The notes: a model not told the origin generated them from the letters alone. 64,000 nt of DNA from Rhizobiales bacterium IMCC20636 (GCA_016865015.1 CP018226.1:2635001-2699000); one strand, 5' to 3'; counted from the first letter of the stretch, positions 55,271 through 64,000 are shown. Numbers and translations: made by a program.

Positions 55271-56029
55271 TCAGGGCGCAAGTCCAACTTTGCCGAATGG
55301 AATGATTTCCTGACTGTCTGCAGAAAACGGCGTCTCCTGCCAGTCCCCCATCCAGCGGTCAACACTCAGTCCGGATATGCGTAACAAGCGCATCAGATCG
55401 GATTGTGATGTGTACCGTATTTGCGCATGTGCCGCGAATTCTTCACCGCTTGTGACCACCTTATACCCGTTCTCATAGCTGAGAATTTGCTGTCTTTCAT
55501 CATAGGTTGACCCATTCCAGGCCTCAATCATGCCCATTTCCGGATGCATCACCCGACGACGATTTTTCAACGGATCTCTTTGCTTGTCCCCCGGAAAGTC
55601 CGGGTTTCTGCTGTCAAAAATGAAGACCCCGGTTGCAGACAGATGAGTTGCAATGGTCGCAAGTGCTGCCAGTTGGTCCGTTTCAGTCAGGAATACCTGA
55701 AACGTATGGCCCGTCAGCAAGATGAGATCGAATTTGCGATCCAACCGCAGCGATCTGGCATCACCTTGAAGAAACTCGACCTGATCGCCACCAGAACGGT
55801 TGCGCGCGATGTCGAGCATCGCTGCAGCAGGATCAACCGCCGTAACGTAAGTTGTCTGCGCCAGAGACACGGCAAGCGCCCCGGTTCCGCACCCCAGATC
55901 CAGCATGGAGGTCGCCTTGCTTGCCAGTTGCCGACAATGTTCAAAGTCCGATCTGGGCTTGTCGCCGAGTTCATAAAACCGGGCAAGATCGGGGTCGAGA
56001 TAGATGCCGTTGTTTGATAACTCGCTCAT
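55271..56029 (-). CDS. Class I SAM-dependent methyltransferase
   Basis: 252 residues. SAM-binding motif I 'MLDLGCGTGALAVSLAQ', motif II-like 'VTAVDPAAAMLDIARN', 'VEFLQGDARSLRLDRKFDLI' and 'HLSATGVFIFDSRNP'. The N-terminal 'IYLDPDLARFYELGD' is typical of small-molecule class I methyltransferases. Divergent from purM. Substrate unknown. A 164-base stretch after it (55107-55270) holds nothing recognised. Confidence 0.9.
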   Translation of the reverse strand: MSELSNNGIYLDPDLARFYELGDKPRSDFEHCRQLASKATSMLDLGCGTGALAVSLAQTTYVTAVDPAAAMLDIARNRSGGDQVEFLQGDARSLRLDRKFDLILLTGHTFQVFLTETDQLAALATIATHLSATGVFIFDSRNPDFPGDKQRDPLKNRRRVMHPEMGMIEAWNGSTYDERQQILSYENGYKVVTSGEEFAAHAQIRYTSQSDLMRLLRISGLSVDRWMGDWQETPFSADSQEIIPFGKVGLAP

Positions 56030-56163
56030 GATTGTCTCACTTTTCCCAATCCAATGGCGTGTAACTTGGGCTCTATTAAAGTTTTGGACTTGAATTCCTG
56101 CGGTTCAACAGGCAAACCCGCTACACATATCTGACAAGCTTGATAATCGCCGGGATACGCATA

Positions 56164-57255
56164 ATGGGTGACTCTGAAAACTCCAAATCCAATGGGCTTT
56201 CATACCGCGATGCCGGTGTCGATATTGACGCGGGCAATGCCCTGATCGACGACATAAAACCAATGGTCAAGGCAACCAGCCGACCCGGTGCGGATTCCGA
56301 ATTGGGCGGGTTTGGCGGTCTTTTCGATCTGAAGGCTGCTGGCTTTAAAGATCCCATTCTGGTTGCGGCGAATGATGGGGTCGGCACCAAGCTGGCACTT
56401 GCGGTTGATTCCGGTCAGCATGATACGATAGGTATCGATCTGGTCGCAATGTGCGTCAATGATCTGATTGTTCAGGGTGCAGAGCCGCTGTTCTTCCTCG
56501 ACTATTATGCCTGTGGCAAACTTGACAGAGCAGTCGCCGCGAATGTTGTGTCCGGAATAGCGGATGGTTGCAAACTGGCGGGTGCTGCCCTGATTGGCGG
56601 CGAAACCGCCGAAATGCCGGGGCTTTATCGCGAGGGCGACTATGATCTGGCCGGTTTCTGTGTCGGTGCTGTCGAGCGCGGGCAAACCCTGCCACGCCAG
56701 GACATCGCAGCAGGAGATGTATTGATCGGCCTGCCCTCTTCCGGGGTGCATTCAAATGGCTACTCGCTGGTGCGCAAGATTTTATCTGTCAGTGGCGCCG
56801 CCCTATCCGCACCCGCCCCTTTCGCGCCAGAGCGGTCTCTTGGTGAAATTCTGATGGAGCCGACACGGATTTACGTGAAATCTGTGTTGGCTGCCTTGCG
56901 ACAGACAAATGGCCTCAAGGCGCTGGCGCATATCACCGGTGGCGGTTTCACTGAAAACATCCCACGTGTTTTGCCCGACGCGCTGTCTGCCCATATCGAT
57001 CTTGCCCGAATTCCGCACTTACCGGTTTTCAAATGGCTGTCGGAAACCGGTGGCATCGCAGAGCTCGAAATGCTGCGTACCTTCAACTGCGGCATCGGCA
57101 TGGTGATTGTCGTATCACCGGACGACAAGGACGCTGTGATGGCGGCTCTGCAGGCAGAGGGAGAAGTTCCGGTCGAGATGGGAGCACTGCAAGACCGGAA
57201 GGCTGACGAAGCCGCAGTGCTCTACAGCAATCATCTGCCCGGCTACATGTCATGA
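56164..57255 (+). CDS. purM: Phosphoribosylformylglycinamidine cyclo-ligase
   Basis: 363 residues from the ATG at 56164; eight codons of open frame upstream are not needed. PurM forms the imidazole ring of AIR, step 5 of purine synthesis. Markers: '[19 protein letters not shown]', '[17 protein letters not shown]', '[20 protein letters not shown]', '[20 protein letters not shown]', and '[18 protein letters not shown]'. Overlaps purN by 4 nt (ATGA), so both are made from one message. Confidence 0.97.
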   Translation: MGDSENSKSNGLSYRDAGVDIDAGNALIDDIKPMVKATSRPGADSELGGFGGLFDLKAAGFKDPILVAANDGVGTKLALAVDSGQHDTIGIDLVAMCVNDLIVQGAEPLFFLDYYACGKLDRAVAANVVSGIADGCKLAGAALIGGETAEMPGLYREGDYDLAGFCVGAVERGQTLPRQDIAAGDVLIGLPSSGVHSNGYSLVRKILSVSGAALSAPAPFAPERSLGEILMEPTRIYVKSVLAALRQTNGLKALAHITGGGFTENIPRVLPDALSAHIDLARIPHLPVFKWLSETGGIAELEMLRTFNCGIGMVIVVSPDDKDAVMAALQAEGEVPVEMGALQDRKADEAAVLYSNHLPGYMS

Positions 57256-57896
57256 AGCAGGTTGCCATTCTGATTTCTGGCCGTGGCAGCAATATGGAAG
57301 CCTTGTGTCAGGGGTCACATGCGCCCAAAGCGGGCTACAATGTTTGCCGCGTCATCTCCAATCGTCCGAAAGCAGAAGGCCTCAATTGGGCCAGCACCAA
57401 CGGGTTTGAAGGCGTTGCGCTGGATCACAAACAGTTTCCGACAAAGGCTGCGTTTGAAGCAAAGCTTCATGCCGAATTGATCACCGCGAAAGCTGATTAT
57501 GTCTGTCTTGCCGGTTTCATGAGGCTGCTGTCAGCAGAGTTTGTGCAGGCCTGGCGCGGGCGACTGCTGAACATCCATCCGTCGCTGCTGCCCAGCTTTG
57601 CCGGGCTGACACCACAGCAAAAAGCCTTGGATGCCGGCGTCCGGATTTCCGGCTGTACGGTTCACTTCGTCAGTGAAATCATGGATGCCGGTCCCATTAT
57701 TGCTCAAACTGCGGTACCTGTGCTGTCAGATGACAATGAAGACACACTCAGCGACCGTATCCTGAAGGCCGAGCACCTGACTTACTGGCCGGCCTTGTCT
57801 GCGGTTTGCAAGGGACAGATTTCCTGGACTGAAGGGGATCGCGCGCGTCTCTCAGGGCCTCTCGACACGAAGCTTTATGGTTGCCTGGATTTTTGA
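57252..57896 (+). CDS. purN: Phosphoribosylglycinamide formyltransferase
   Basis: 214 residues. PurN formylates GAR with 10-formyl-THF, step 3 of purine synthesis. '[19 protein letters not shown]' (phosphate loop), '[18 protein letters not shown]', catalytic '[18 protein letters not shown]' (Asn and His) and '[18 protein letters not shown]' (Asp). Its 3' end overlaps the 3' end of the convergent WYL regulator gene by 22 nt, with no terminator between. Confidence 0.97.
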   Translation: MKQVAILISGRGSNMEALCQGSHAPKAGYNVCRVISNRPKAEGLNWASTNGFEGVALDHKQFPTKAAFEAKLHAELITAKADYVCLAGFMRLLSAEFVQAWRGRLLNIHPSLLPSFAGLTPQQKALDAGVRISGCTVHFVSEIMDAGPIIAQTAVPVLSDDNEDTLSDRILKAEHLTYWPALSAVCKGQISWTEGDRARLSGPLDTKLYGCLDF

Positions 57897-58597
57897 GGCG
57901 TCATTTGCTCGCAATAGGGCAACATGTGGATTTTCCACCAATCGGAATAGAGCGTTGCCCGTCTTGGACGATAGCGCTCATCCAGAACCTCCATTTTCTC
58001 GATTCTATCCGTTCGGAAATGGCGAAAATCCACACGCAGTTCACACCAGGCCACAACCACACGGGCTGAGCGGAAATAGCCGATTGAAATCGGCCAGATG
58101 ATACGCTCGCTGGCAGCGCCGCTCTCATCGCTATAGTTGAGTTTCAGCTTGCGTTGATCGCGCATGGCAAAGCGAATTTGGGCAACATCGACCGTGTCTG
58201 CGGTCTTCAGTCCGAAATCCGCGGCATATAATGGGGCGTCGATGAAGGTGGATTTCAGGTTCTCGGGTATCACCGCTGCGATTTTGGCAATCGCGTCGCG
58301 GGCACCCAGCTTCAACTCATCATCGCCGCGTTCCTGCACCATGCGCATTCCCAGCATGATCGCTTCAAGTTCGGCTTCCGTAAACATCAGCGGCGGAACG
58401 TCATAACCGTCTTCCAGCACGTAGCCGACGCCAGCCTCTCCGCGGATAGGCACGCGGTTGCCCATCAAATCGGCAATGTCGCGATAAATCGTGCGCAGCG
58501 ATACTTCCAACTCTTCAGCAATGGCGCTGGCCGGATAGGGCCTGCGCGCGCGGCGGAGTATCTGGATGATTTGTAAAAGTCGGTCTGCTCGTCTCAT
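57875..58597 (-). CDS. YafY-type HTH/WYL-domain transcriptional regulator
   Basis: 240 residues. N-terminal winged helix-turn-helix (about 1-60: 'RRADRLLQIIQILRRARRPY', 'ASAIAEELEVSLRTIYRDIA') and a WYL ligand-binding domain (about 140-235, 'AMRDQRKLKLNYSDESGAAS', 'FRSARVVVAWCELRVDFRHF'). It is divergent from a VOC-protein gene, and the 100-base gap between them carries repeated TGACAG-type half-sites, suggesting it controls itself and that gene. Confidence 0.93.
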   Translation of the reverse strand: MRRADRLLQIIQILRRARRPYPASAIAEELEVSLRTIYRDIADLMGNRVPIRGEAGVGYVLEDGYDVPPLMFTEAELEAIMLGMRMVQERGDDELKLGARDAIAKIAAVIPENLKSTFIDAPLYAADFGLKTADTVDVAQIRFAMRDQRKLKLNYSDESGAASERIIWPISIGYFRSARVVVAWCELRVDFRHFRTDRIEKMEVLDERYRPRRATLYSDWWKIHMLPYCEQMTPQKSRQP

Positions 58598-58648
58598 GAC
58601 AGGGCCATATCACAATATACTGACAGCATGTTGTCAGCAGCATGACAG
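58597..58648. promoter_or_regulatory. TGACAG/TGTCAG repeat cluster, candidate operator of the WYL regulator
   Basis: TGACAG at 58621, TGTCAG at 58632 and TGACAG at 58643 are spaced by exactly 11 bases; a further TGACAG at 58597 overlaps the regulator's start codon. CTGACA and TGTCAG (58620-58637) also make a 6-bp inverted repeat. The helical phasing and the position between divergent regulator and VOC genes fit an autoregulatory operator. Direct observation of the repeats; the binding role is inferred. Confidence 0.6.
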
Positions 58649-58697
58649 TAAGTTGGTTTTATTCCAAACCTCAACACCAGACACTCAGGAGCACACA

Positions 58698-59129
58698 ATG
58701 ACCGAGCAATTAGAGAATCCCAGCATCATGTCGCATGTTTCCATCGGCGTTGCCGATTTTGACAAGGCTGTCGCCTTTTATGATGCGGTTTTAGGATCCA
58801 TGGGCATTCGCAAAATCATGGAATTCGACACTGCCGTTGCCTATGGCCGCGCCTATCCGGAGTTCTGGGTTCATCCACCGGCAAATGGTGCCCCTGCATC
58901 GGTCGGCAATGGAAGCCATTTCGCCTTTGGCGCCCGATCCAAAGATGAGGTTCAGGCATTTTGGGATGCAGCTATTGCCAATGGTGCGACACCAGATGGC
59001 GATCCCGGTCCACGGCCACATTATGGTGAGCCCTATTATGGCTGTTTCGTGCGGGATCTCGATGGCCACAAGATTGAGGCGACGTATTGGGATATGGACC
59101 TGATGGAGCAACCGGACAAACAGCCCTGA
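58698..59129 (+). CDS. VOC (glyoxalase/bleomycin resistance/dioxygenase) family protein
   Basis: 143 residues from the ATG at 58698 (CAGGAG upstream); the longer frame runs into the regulator gene. Two beta-alpha-beta-beta-beta modules: 'SHVSIGVADFDKAVAFYDAV' and 'HFAFGARSKDEVQAFWDAAI', ending 'YGCFVRDLDGHKIEATYW' with the C-terminal metal-type glutamate. Common as small metal-dependent lyases or isomerases acting on toxic electrophiles; here under likely control of the WYL regulator. Followed by a strong terminator. Confidence 0.92.
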   Translation: MTEQLENPSIMSHVSIGVADFDKAVAFYDAVLGSMGIRKIMEFDTAVAYGRAYPEFWVHPPANGAPASVGNGSHFAFGARSKDEVQAFWDAAIANGATPDGDPGPRPHYGEPYYGCFVRDLDGHKIEATYWDMDLMEQPDKQP

Positions 59130-59158
59130 CGGCAGCCACGACCCAAGTCTGAAACGAC

Positions 59159-59192
59159 AAAGGGCGCAGCCACCGCTGGCTGCGCCCTTTTT
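59159..59192. terminator. Bidirectional intrinsic terminator between VOC gene and ndk
   Basis: A perfect 14-bp stem AAAGGGCGCAGCCA / TGGCTGCGCCCTTT with a 4-nt loop, flanked by T on the plus strand and by T-rich sequence on the minus strand. It ends the plus-strand VOC transcript (30 nt past its stop) and the minus-strand ndk transcript. Confidence 0.9.
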
Positions 59193-59212
59193 CATGCAAT
59201 TAGGGGCTGAAT

Positions 59213-59635
59213 TCAGCCAACGATCTCATCGTCGTTGAAGAAATATTTGATTTCTTCAGCAGCTGTTTCCGGCGCATCTGAGCCATGTACGGAATTCTCG
59301 CCGATGGACAGAGCGAATTCCTTGCGGATCGTGCCTTCAGCCGCGTCAGCCGGGTTGGTTGCACCCATGACTTCGCGGTTTTTGGCAATGGCGTCTTCAC
59401 CTTCCAAAACCTGCACGACGACAGGTTCGGAAATCATGAATTCAACCAATTCACCAAAGAACGGGCGATCCTTGTGGACAGCATAGAAGCCTTCAGCCTG
59501 CGCCTGACTCATCTGAATGCGTTTGGATGCGACAACGCGCAAACCTGCGTCTTCAAATTTGGCAACGACCTTGCCAGTCAGGTTGCGTTTGGTTGCATCT
59601 GGTTTGATAATCGAGAATGTGCGTTCAATAGCCAT
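59213..59635 (-). CDS. ndk: Nucleoside diphosphate kinase
   Basis: 140 residues from the ATG at 59635; the frame extends upstream to 59728, but the standard N-terminus is '[19 protein letters not shown]'. Ndk equilibrates NTP pools through a phosphohistidine; the active histidine is in '[18 protein letters not shown]'. '[19 protein letters not shown]' is also conserved. Full length, cytoplasmic. Confidence 0.97.
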   Translation of the reverse strand: MAIERTFSIIKPDATKRNLTGKVVAKFEDAGLRVVASKRIQMSQAQAEGFYAVHKDRPFFGELVEFMISEPVVVQVLEGEDAIAKNREVMGATNPADAAEGTIRKEFALSIGENSVHGSDAPETAAEEIKYFFNDDEIVG

Positions 59636-59769
59636 GTCAAAACTCTGTTTGTGTGTGTTGATTGAAGGTCGGGTTGCGCAGTCAGCGCAGTGTTGCGCTC
59701 TCATAACTTCGTGAACGGCGCGCTGCAAGCCCTTTCGCCGAAATCCCCGGTCAGCAAGTGGTTTGCCCC

Positions 59770-60423
59770 CTACTGATCCAGACGGCTATACCAGTCCAGA
59801 ATGCGCTGTTTTTGCGGTAAAAGATCGTAGTCACTGCATTCCGCGGGCCATTTCAACGATCCATAGACGATGAAATCGGCAAAACTTGGCGCGTTGCCAC
59901 CAATGTAGTGCTGTTGTCTCAGCACCAGATCGAGGGCCAGAAGGTTGCTATGAAATTGGGTCCGGTGCTGATCCCGCGTGGCGTGCATCTCTTCCAGCGT
60001 GGCTTTCAAGGCCTTTTCGCGTGTCGCCCGGAAATAGGTCTGATCCTTTTCCTCCAGAATATCGTGAATATCTTTTGCCACCATGCGAACGATGCTCGGA
60101 TGAAGCGCAGAATAGGTCCAGGCCTCCACGAACCGACTTATGCCAATTGCGCTTTCGCAGCCGAACAAGGCAGGTCCGTCGGTGTAGGTCTCATCGAGAT
60201 ATTCGGCGATAGCGAATGAATCTGTGATCTGGATATCGCCATCGACCACCATGGGGACTGTTTTCGCTCCATTGCCATCAATATCGGCAATTCCTGTGAA
60301 GGGAACCGCAATGGTTTCAAAATTCAGACCCTTGTGCTGCAGCGCTTTTCTAATGCGCCAGCAATATGGGCTGAACCGTCGGTCTTTGTCTTTTCCACAC
60401 AGATCGTAAAGTTTGATAGTCAC
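59770..60423 (-). CDS. Glutathione S-transferase family protein
   Basis: 217 residues. N-terminal thioredoxin-like GST domain ('[20 protein letters not shown]', cis-proline '[20 protein letters not shown]' with the SFAI glutathione contact) and a helical C-terminal domain ('[19 protein letters not shown]'). The S-P-Y-C active-site start resembles beta-etherase-like or omega-like GSTs, which may act on lignin-type ethers or in thiol transfer. Substrate unknown. It is followed by 134 nt without a gene before ndk. Confidence 0.9.
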   Translation of the reverse strand: MTIKLYDLCGKDKDRRFSPYCWRIRKALQHKGLNFETIAVPFTGIADIDGNGAKTVPMVVDGDIQITDSFAIAEYLDETYTDGPALFGCESAIGISRFVEAWTYSALHPSIVRMVAKDIHDILEEKDQTYFRATREKALKATLEEMHATRDQHRTQFHSNLLALDLVLRQQHYIGGNAPSFADFIVYGSLKWPAECSDYDLLPQKQRILDWYSRLDQ

Positions 60424-60630
60424 CTATTCGCTCCCAAAAATCACCTAACCAGTTGATGCCAGTCTCTGAATGCCGGATCAACTATCCCTTAGGGCCATGC
60501 GTGTTCTGCGGCGTTTTATGTTGCGCTGCTGACACGCAACAGCGATAAAGGGGTGCAGAGCAGCAATTTCAGTCGCAAACCGGATTCAGACCTTGATTTT
60601 CCGGTGGTTGCGCGGCACAAGCTCGCCACT

Positions 60631-62544
60631 ATGTTGACCATCAATTCCCTCACCTATCGCATGGCAGGCCGTCTTCTTCTGGAGAATGCCTCCCTATCTG
60701 TGCCTACGGGCACAAAAATCGGCCTCGTTGGCAAAAACGGGACCGGTAAAACAACGCTGTTCAAGCTGATCACCCGAGATCTGGCGCCCGAAAGCGGCAC
60801 CATCAATCTGGTGCGCAATGCAAGGGTTGGACAGGTTGCGCAGGAAGCGCCTGGCGGACCTGACAGTTTGCTGGAGTTCGTGCTGCGCGCTGACAAGGAG
60901 CGCACGGCCCTGCTTGAAGAAGCGGAAACGGCGACAGACCCGAACCGAATTTCCGAAATTTACACACGGCTTGGCGATATTGATGCCTATTCGGCGGAAT
61001 CCCGAGCTGGCACCATCCTGTCAGGTCTGGGGTTTGATGCGGACGCACAACAAAGGCCCTGCTCCGATTTTTCCGGCGGCTGGCGCATGCGCGTAGCACT
61101 GGCTGCGGTGTTGTTTTCCGAACCGGACCTGTTGCTGCTGGATGAGCCAACCAACTATCTCGATCTGGAAGGCACTTTGTGGCTTCAGGCCTATCTGAAG
61201 AAATATCCGCATACGATCATGATCATCAGCCATGACCGGGAATTGCTGAATGAATCGGTTGAGATGATTGCCCATCTGGAGCATCGCAACATCACCGCCT
61301 ATCGCGGCGGCTATGACACATTTGAAAAGACGCGCCGTGAAAAGCAGGTTCTGCTTGAGAAAGGCAAGGTCAAGCATGATGCCGCCCGCAAGCACATGGA
61401 AGCCTTTGTCGAGCGTTTCCGCTACAAGGCCTCCAAGGCCAAACAGGCCCAGTCACGTCTGAAAGCCCTTGAGAAAATGGGCACCGCGACAACGCTGATC
61501 GATGAGACCAGCCTGCCAATCCGGTTTCCACCACCGGAAAAGGTGCTGGCACCTCCGATCATGCATTTTGAAAATGTATCGGTTGGCTATACGCCCGGTT
61601 CTCCCGTGCTGAAAAACATCAATCTCCGGATTGATGAGGATGATCGCATTGGTCTTCTGGGGCAAAACGGCAATGGTAAATCGACTTTTGCCAAATTGCT
61701 GGCAGAGCGACTTGAGGCCGAGACCGGCAGCATCACAAAACCTTCCAAGCTGAAGGTTGCCTATTTTGCCCAACACCAACTGGATGAATTGAAGCCGGCA
61801 CAAACAGCATTTGAGCATGTGCGTCCCTTGATGCCACAGGCCCATGAATCGAAAGTCCGTGCGCGTGTGGCACAGATGGGGCTTGGCGCGGACAAGATGG
61901 ACACCACAGTTGCAAAGCTCTCCGGTGGAGAAAAGGCGCGGCTGATGCTGGGCCTGGCAACATTCCACGGCCCGCATATGCTGATATTGGATGAGCCGAC
62001 CAACCATCTGGATATCGACAGCCGCCAGGCACTCGTGCAGGCGCTGAATGAGTATCCCGGCGCTGTGGTCATCGTCAGCCATGACAGGTCATTGCTGGAT
62101 GCCAGTGTGGACCGATTGTGGCTTGTGGGTGATGGAACAATAGCGCCCTTCGAAGGAAATATGGATGAATATCGCCGCCTGATCCTGAGCGGCAAACGTC
62201 CCAATGCGCCCAGCGAACATCTTAAAGAAGAGACAGTTGTTGCTGCTCCGGTAAAAGAAGTGTCGGCACAGGAACGCCGCAAGGAAGCGGCGCAGAAGCG
62301 CGAGACGCTTGCACCAATGCGTAAGAAAATCAAAGAGTTGGATGCGCAAATTGCGAAATTGAATCAGGAAATGGCGCGTGCTGAAAAAGCTCTGGCAGAC
62401 CCTGATCTTTACACCAAGGACCCGGACAGGGTGACAGCGCTTTCCAAATTCAGAGCTGATGCAGAAAAGCTGCTGGCCAGCACTGAAGAAGAATGGCTCG
62501 CTCTGTCATCGGAGTTTGAGGAAGCCATGGGCGAAGACGCGTAG
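60631..62544 (+). CDS. ABC-F family ATPase (Uup/YheS-like translation factor)
   Basis: 637 residues from the ATG at 60631; an open frame from 60553 lacks family match. Two ABC domains without membrane part: Walker A 'GLVGKNGTGKTTLFKLIT' and 'GLLGQNGNGKSTFAKLLA', signatures 'FSGGWRMRVALAAVLF' and 'LSGGEKARLMLGLATF', Walker B 'LLLLDEPTNYLDLEG' and 'MLILDEPTNHLDIDS', separated by the P-site interaction linker (about 235-310) rich in Lys and Arg. A C-terminal coiled coil (about 545-635) follows. ABC-F proteins bind the ribosome E site to rescue or tune translation. Confidence 0.94.
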   Translation: MLTINSLTYRMAGRLLLENASLSVPTGTKIGLVGKNGTGKTTLFKLITRDLAPESGTINLVRNARVGQVAQEAPGGPDSLLEFVLRADKERTALLEEAETATDPNRISEIYTRLGDIDAYSAESRAGTILSGLGFDADAQQRPCSDFSGGWRMRVALAAVLFSEPDLLLLDEPTNYLDLEGTLWLQAYLKKYPHTIMIISHDRELLNESVEMIAHLEHRNITAYRGGYDTFEKTRREKQVLLEKGKVKHDAARKHMEAFVERFRYKASKAKQAQSRLKALEKMGTATTLIDETSLPIRFPPPEKVLAPPIMHFENVSVGYTPGSPVLKNINLRIDEDDRIGLLGQNGNGKSTFAKLLAERLEAETGSITKPSKLKVAYFAQHQLDELKPAQTAFEHVRPLMPQAHESKVRARVAQMGLGADKMDTTVAKLSGGEKARLMLGLATFHGPHMLILDEPTNHLDIDSRQALVQALNEYPGAVVIVSHDRSLLDASVDRLWLVGDGTIAPFEGNMDEYRRLILSGKRPNAPSEHLKEETVVAAPVKEVSAQERRKEAAQKRETLAPMRKKIKELDAQIAKLNQEMARAEKALADPDLYTKDPDRVTALSKFRADAEKLLASTEEEWLALSSEFEEAMGEDA

Positions 62545-62547
62545 GGT

Positions 62548-63330
62548 TTACTCTGTCGCGTCTTCCCTATCCGGAATTGGTGTAGCCTCAACAACACCAA
62601 CAATCGGCCCCATGGCCCGCCCTGGATCATTGCGTTGCAGATCGCGCACGTAAATCCGTGAAATGGAGCCATCCAGAAACAGCGCATTGTCGATGTTCAA
62701 ATGGTCACGGAACAGGCGTCCAAAATCATGGAAATTGACCCGCCCTTCACTGAGCACAAAGGTGACGGTCTTGCCATCATCGGACACACCGACACCATTT
62801 CTGATCTTTCGTGATGTACCGTCCCTGATGAAACGGGGATGCAGCTTGCCATCGATCACCAGCATCGGGCCGGATTGGGTGGCAAAATCCGGTTGAACGC
62901 CTGAGGCCAGATACGTTTCTGTGGCGGCGACACCCGCTCTGTTTCCCTGCAAATAGAAAATCCCATTTGGCAACAGATGAAAATTGCCCGGGCCTGCGTT
63001 GCGGTTGATTTTGGAGTGCTCAATCCCCCCTTCTATATAAAGACCAACGGCATCTCTGTTGGGATGATACATGCCGGCATTCATGGCAAAGACGAGATTT
63101 TGCCCCTGTTGCTGGAGTGTTGCCGCCAAGGCGTCAAAGTGACGGTACACGGTGCCTTCAGGATCGCTGTGGAACAATTTGATAGTTTGACGCTCTGTAT
63201 CAAAAGTACAAACTGTAAATAGCGTCGCTTCGAAACGGATAAATTTGCATTCACCCAGCGTCTCAAAATAATCAGGAAGCGCTCCAAACAGCGGAATCAT
63301 GCCAATGAGACTCATCATTTCTACGGCCAT
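62548..63330 (-). CDS. Phosphodiester glycosidase (NAGPA-like) family protein
   Basis: 260 residues. 'QNLVFAMNAGMYHPNRDAVG' followed by 'LYIEGGIEHSKINRNAGPGN', 'GIFYLQGNRAGVAATETYL' and 'FATQSGPMLVIDGKLHPRF' are typical of the phosphodiester glycosidase domain shared with mammalian uncovering enzyme and with exopolysaccharide proteins. The start at 63330 gives a short hydrophobic N-terminus (MMSLIGMIPLFGALP) that is not a convincing signal peptide. It may cleave GlcNAc-phosphodiesters of surface polymers. Converges on the ABC-F gene with only 3 nt between the stops. Confidence 0.85.
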   Translation of the reverse strand: MAVEMMSLIGMIPLFGALPDYFETLGECKFIRFEATLFTVCTFDTERQTIKLFHSDPEGTVYRHFDALAATLQQQGQNLVFAMNAGMYHPNRDAVGLYIEGGIEHSKINRNAGPGNFHLLPNGIFYLQGNRAGVAATETYLASGVQPDFATQSGPMLVIDGKLHPRFIRDGTSRKIRNGVGVSDDGKTVTFVLSEGRVNFHDFGRLFRDHLNIDNALFLDGSISRIYVRDLQRNDPGRAMGPIVGVVEATPIPDREDATE

Positions 63331-63525
63331 ACGAATGAAAAAAACAAGCTACCCCCATTAATGGTGTGGCAAATAGAACACATAAATTCAGGAATTTTCA
63401 TTAACTGAACAAATCGATTTCTTATTATAGGTTGCATCTTGCAATGGTGAAAATATTGTGGCCAAACTGCGACATTAACCAAAAATCTGTTTTTGAATCG
63501 GCCTAGTTAACTTAAGAGATGTTAT

Positions 63526-64000
63526 ATGAGCACTTCTTCCAACCGGAATCGTCGTTGTGTTGCCGCATTGCTATCGGCAACCGCCCTTGTAGGTTTTAAT
63601 CTGGGATCTGCTCTTGCCGAAGAACCGGAAATGTTCGGTAGCTATTATCACGACTGGAGTGGCTGGTATGCCGGTGTAGGACTTTCGGGTCACGGTTCAC
63701 TGGCCAGTATGGATAATACTGACTTTTGGGAAGACAATGGCTATGCCGAAGAGGCGGATATCGCGCGTCAGGGCGCTTTGGGCGCTGGATTCTCAATTTA
63801 TGCTGGCCACAATTGGCAGATTCTCAACCGTGTCTTTGGTCTCGAATTCAACGCTGAAATCCTGTCTGGTCATGGAGAATCCTACTTCGATGTAGCGGAT
63901 TCGGGCGATTGGGGGCGATTTCAGGTCCAACAGAAATGGCTCGCCTCTTTGAGAGGTCGTGCAGGTATTACTGTCGACAACACGCTTGCCTATTTGACGG
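63526..64000 (+). CDS. Outer-membrane beta-barrel protein (partial, N-terminal part)
   Basis: About 158 residues run off the right edge. AAGAGA precedes the ATG at 63526. A signal peptide is evident (CVAALLSATALVGFNLGSALA, cut near AEE). The mature part alternates polar and aromatic residues: 'WSGWYAGVGLSGHGSL', 'GAGFSIYAGHNWQILNRVFG', 'WLASLRGRAGITVDNTLAY', the pattern of the Omp25/OmpW-like porin-family barrels common in Hyphomicrobiales. The 195-base region before it is AT-rich and should hold the promoter. Confidence 0.78.
   Translation, partial: MSTSSNRNRRCVAALLSATALVGFNLGSALAEEPEMFGSYYHDWSGWYAGVGLSGHGSLASMDNTDFWEDNGYAEEADIARQGALGAGFSIYAGHNWQILNRVFGLEFNAEILSGHGESYFDVADSGDWGRFQVQQKWLASLRGRAGITVDNTLAYLT

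Noticed and set aside
59684-59699. AGCGCA-N4-TGCGCT small hairpin between GST and ndk
   Set aside because: Six-base stem without a T-run, some 70 nt from the GST stop; too weak to call a terminator.
61453-62082. 209-codon minus-strand frame inside the ABC-F gene
   Set aside because: Antisense shadow within a conserved two-domain ATPase.
1-64000. Search for CRISPR arrays, tRNA or rRNA genes, insertion sequences and phage genes
   Set aside because: No regular repeat-spacer array, no cloverleaf-like or rRNA sequence and no transposase or integrase frame was recognised by eye; a covariance-model search would be decisive.

Overview
The window is a dense, operon-rich chromosomal segment of an alphaproteobacterium, most likely in the order Hyphomicrobiales (Rhizobiales) or a close relative. 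This rests on the gene set and order: purM-purN next to a CDP-alcohol phosphatidyltransferase, an AI-2E/PerM-family membrane protein, an HdaA-type DnaA homologue, ppk and ppx; an HWE-family histidine kinase; CbpA-CbpM; and a peptide transporter operon carrying sugar-acid genes. I saw no insertion sequence, phage gene, CRISPR array, rRNA or tRNA. Species cannot be named from this sequence.

Region by region. (1) 1-7.3 kb, minus strand: a catabolic operon of a peptide/nickel-type ABC importer (binding protein, two permeases, two ATPases), then a galactonate-dehydratase-type enolase-superfamily enzyme and the N-terminal part of a neutral-ceramidase-like hydrolase that runs off the left edge. (2) 8.0-12.0 kb, plus strand: two signalling proteins, an HWE histidine kinase and a GAF-PAS-GGDEF-EAL protein, separated by gene-poor spacers. 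(3) 12.0-17.8 kb, minus strand: an acyl-CoA synthetase with an enoyl-CoA hydratase-like protein, and a MacAB-like exporter of adaptor, FtsX-type permease and ATPase. (4) 18-20.2 kb, plus strand: cbpA-cbpM and purU. (5) 20.3-33.2 kb, minus strand: a purine uptake and oxidation block (MFS carrier, quinone oxidoreductase, uraH, xdhA, xdhB, xdhC, a BMP-family ABC importer) ending in a suppressor-of-fused-like protein. (6) 33.4-38.4 kb: UbiH-like hydroxylase, phosphoglycolate-phosphatase-like HAD enzyme, galE, a GT4 glycosyltransferase and an L,D-transpeptidase. (7) 38.5-45.5 kb: DUF971 protein, moaA, a Bcr/CflA efflux pump, trhO, mrp/apbC, and an acyltransferase-like/VTT membrane protein pair. (8) 45.7-48.7 kb: a tripartite tricarboxylate transporter whose two membrane subunits are fused. 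(9) 48.7-60.4 kb: ppx, ppk, hdaA, perM, a CDP-alcohol phosphatidyltransferase, a methyltransferase, purM-purN, a WYL regulator divergent from a VOC protein, ndk and a glutathione transferase. (10) 60.6-64 kb: an ABC-F ATPase, a phosphodiester-glycosidase-family protein and the start of an outer-membrane beta-barrel protein.

Functional links: the purine block would import a purine or nucleoside, oxidise it through xanthine dehydrogenase and process hydroxyisourate with UraH, but no urate oxidase is visible here. MoaA supports the molybdenum cofactor that xanthine dehydrogenase needs. PurM, PurN and PurU belong to de novo purine and formyl-folate metabolism. The most unusual items are the ceramidase-like/sugar-acid operon, the acyltransferase-like protein without a canonical HX4D motif beside a VTT membrane protein, the fused TctA-TctB, the helically phased TGACAG-type repeats in front of the WYL/VOC pair, and the SUFU-like protein.
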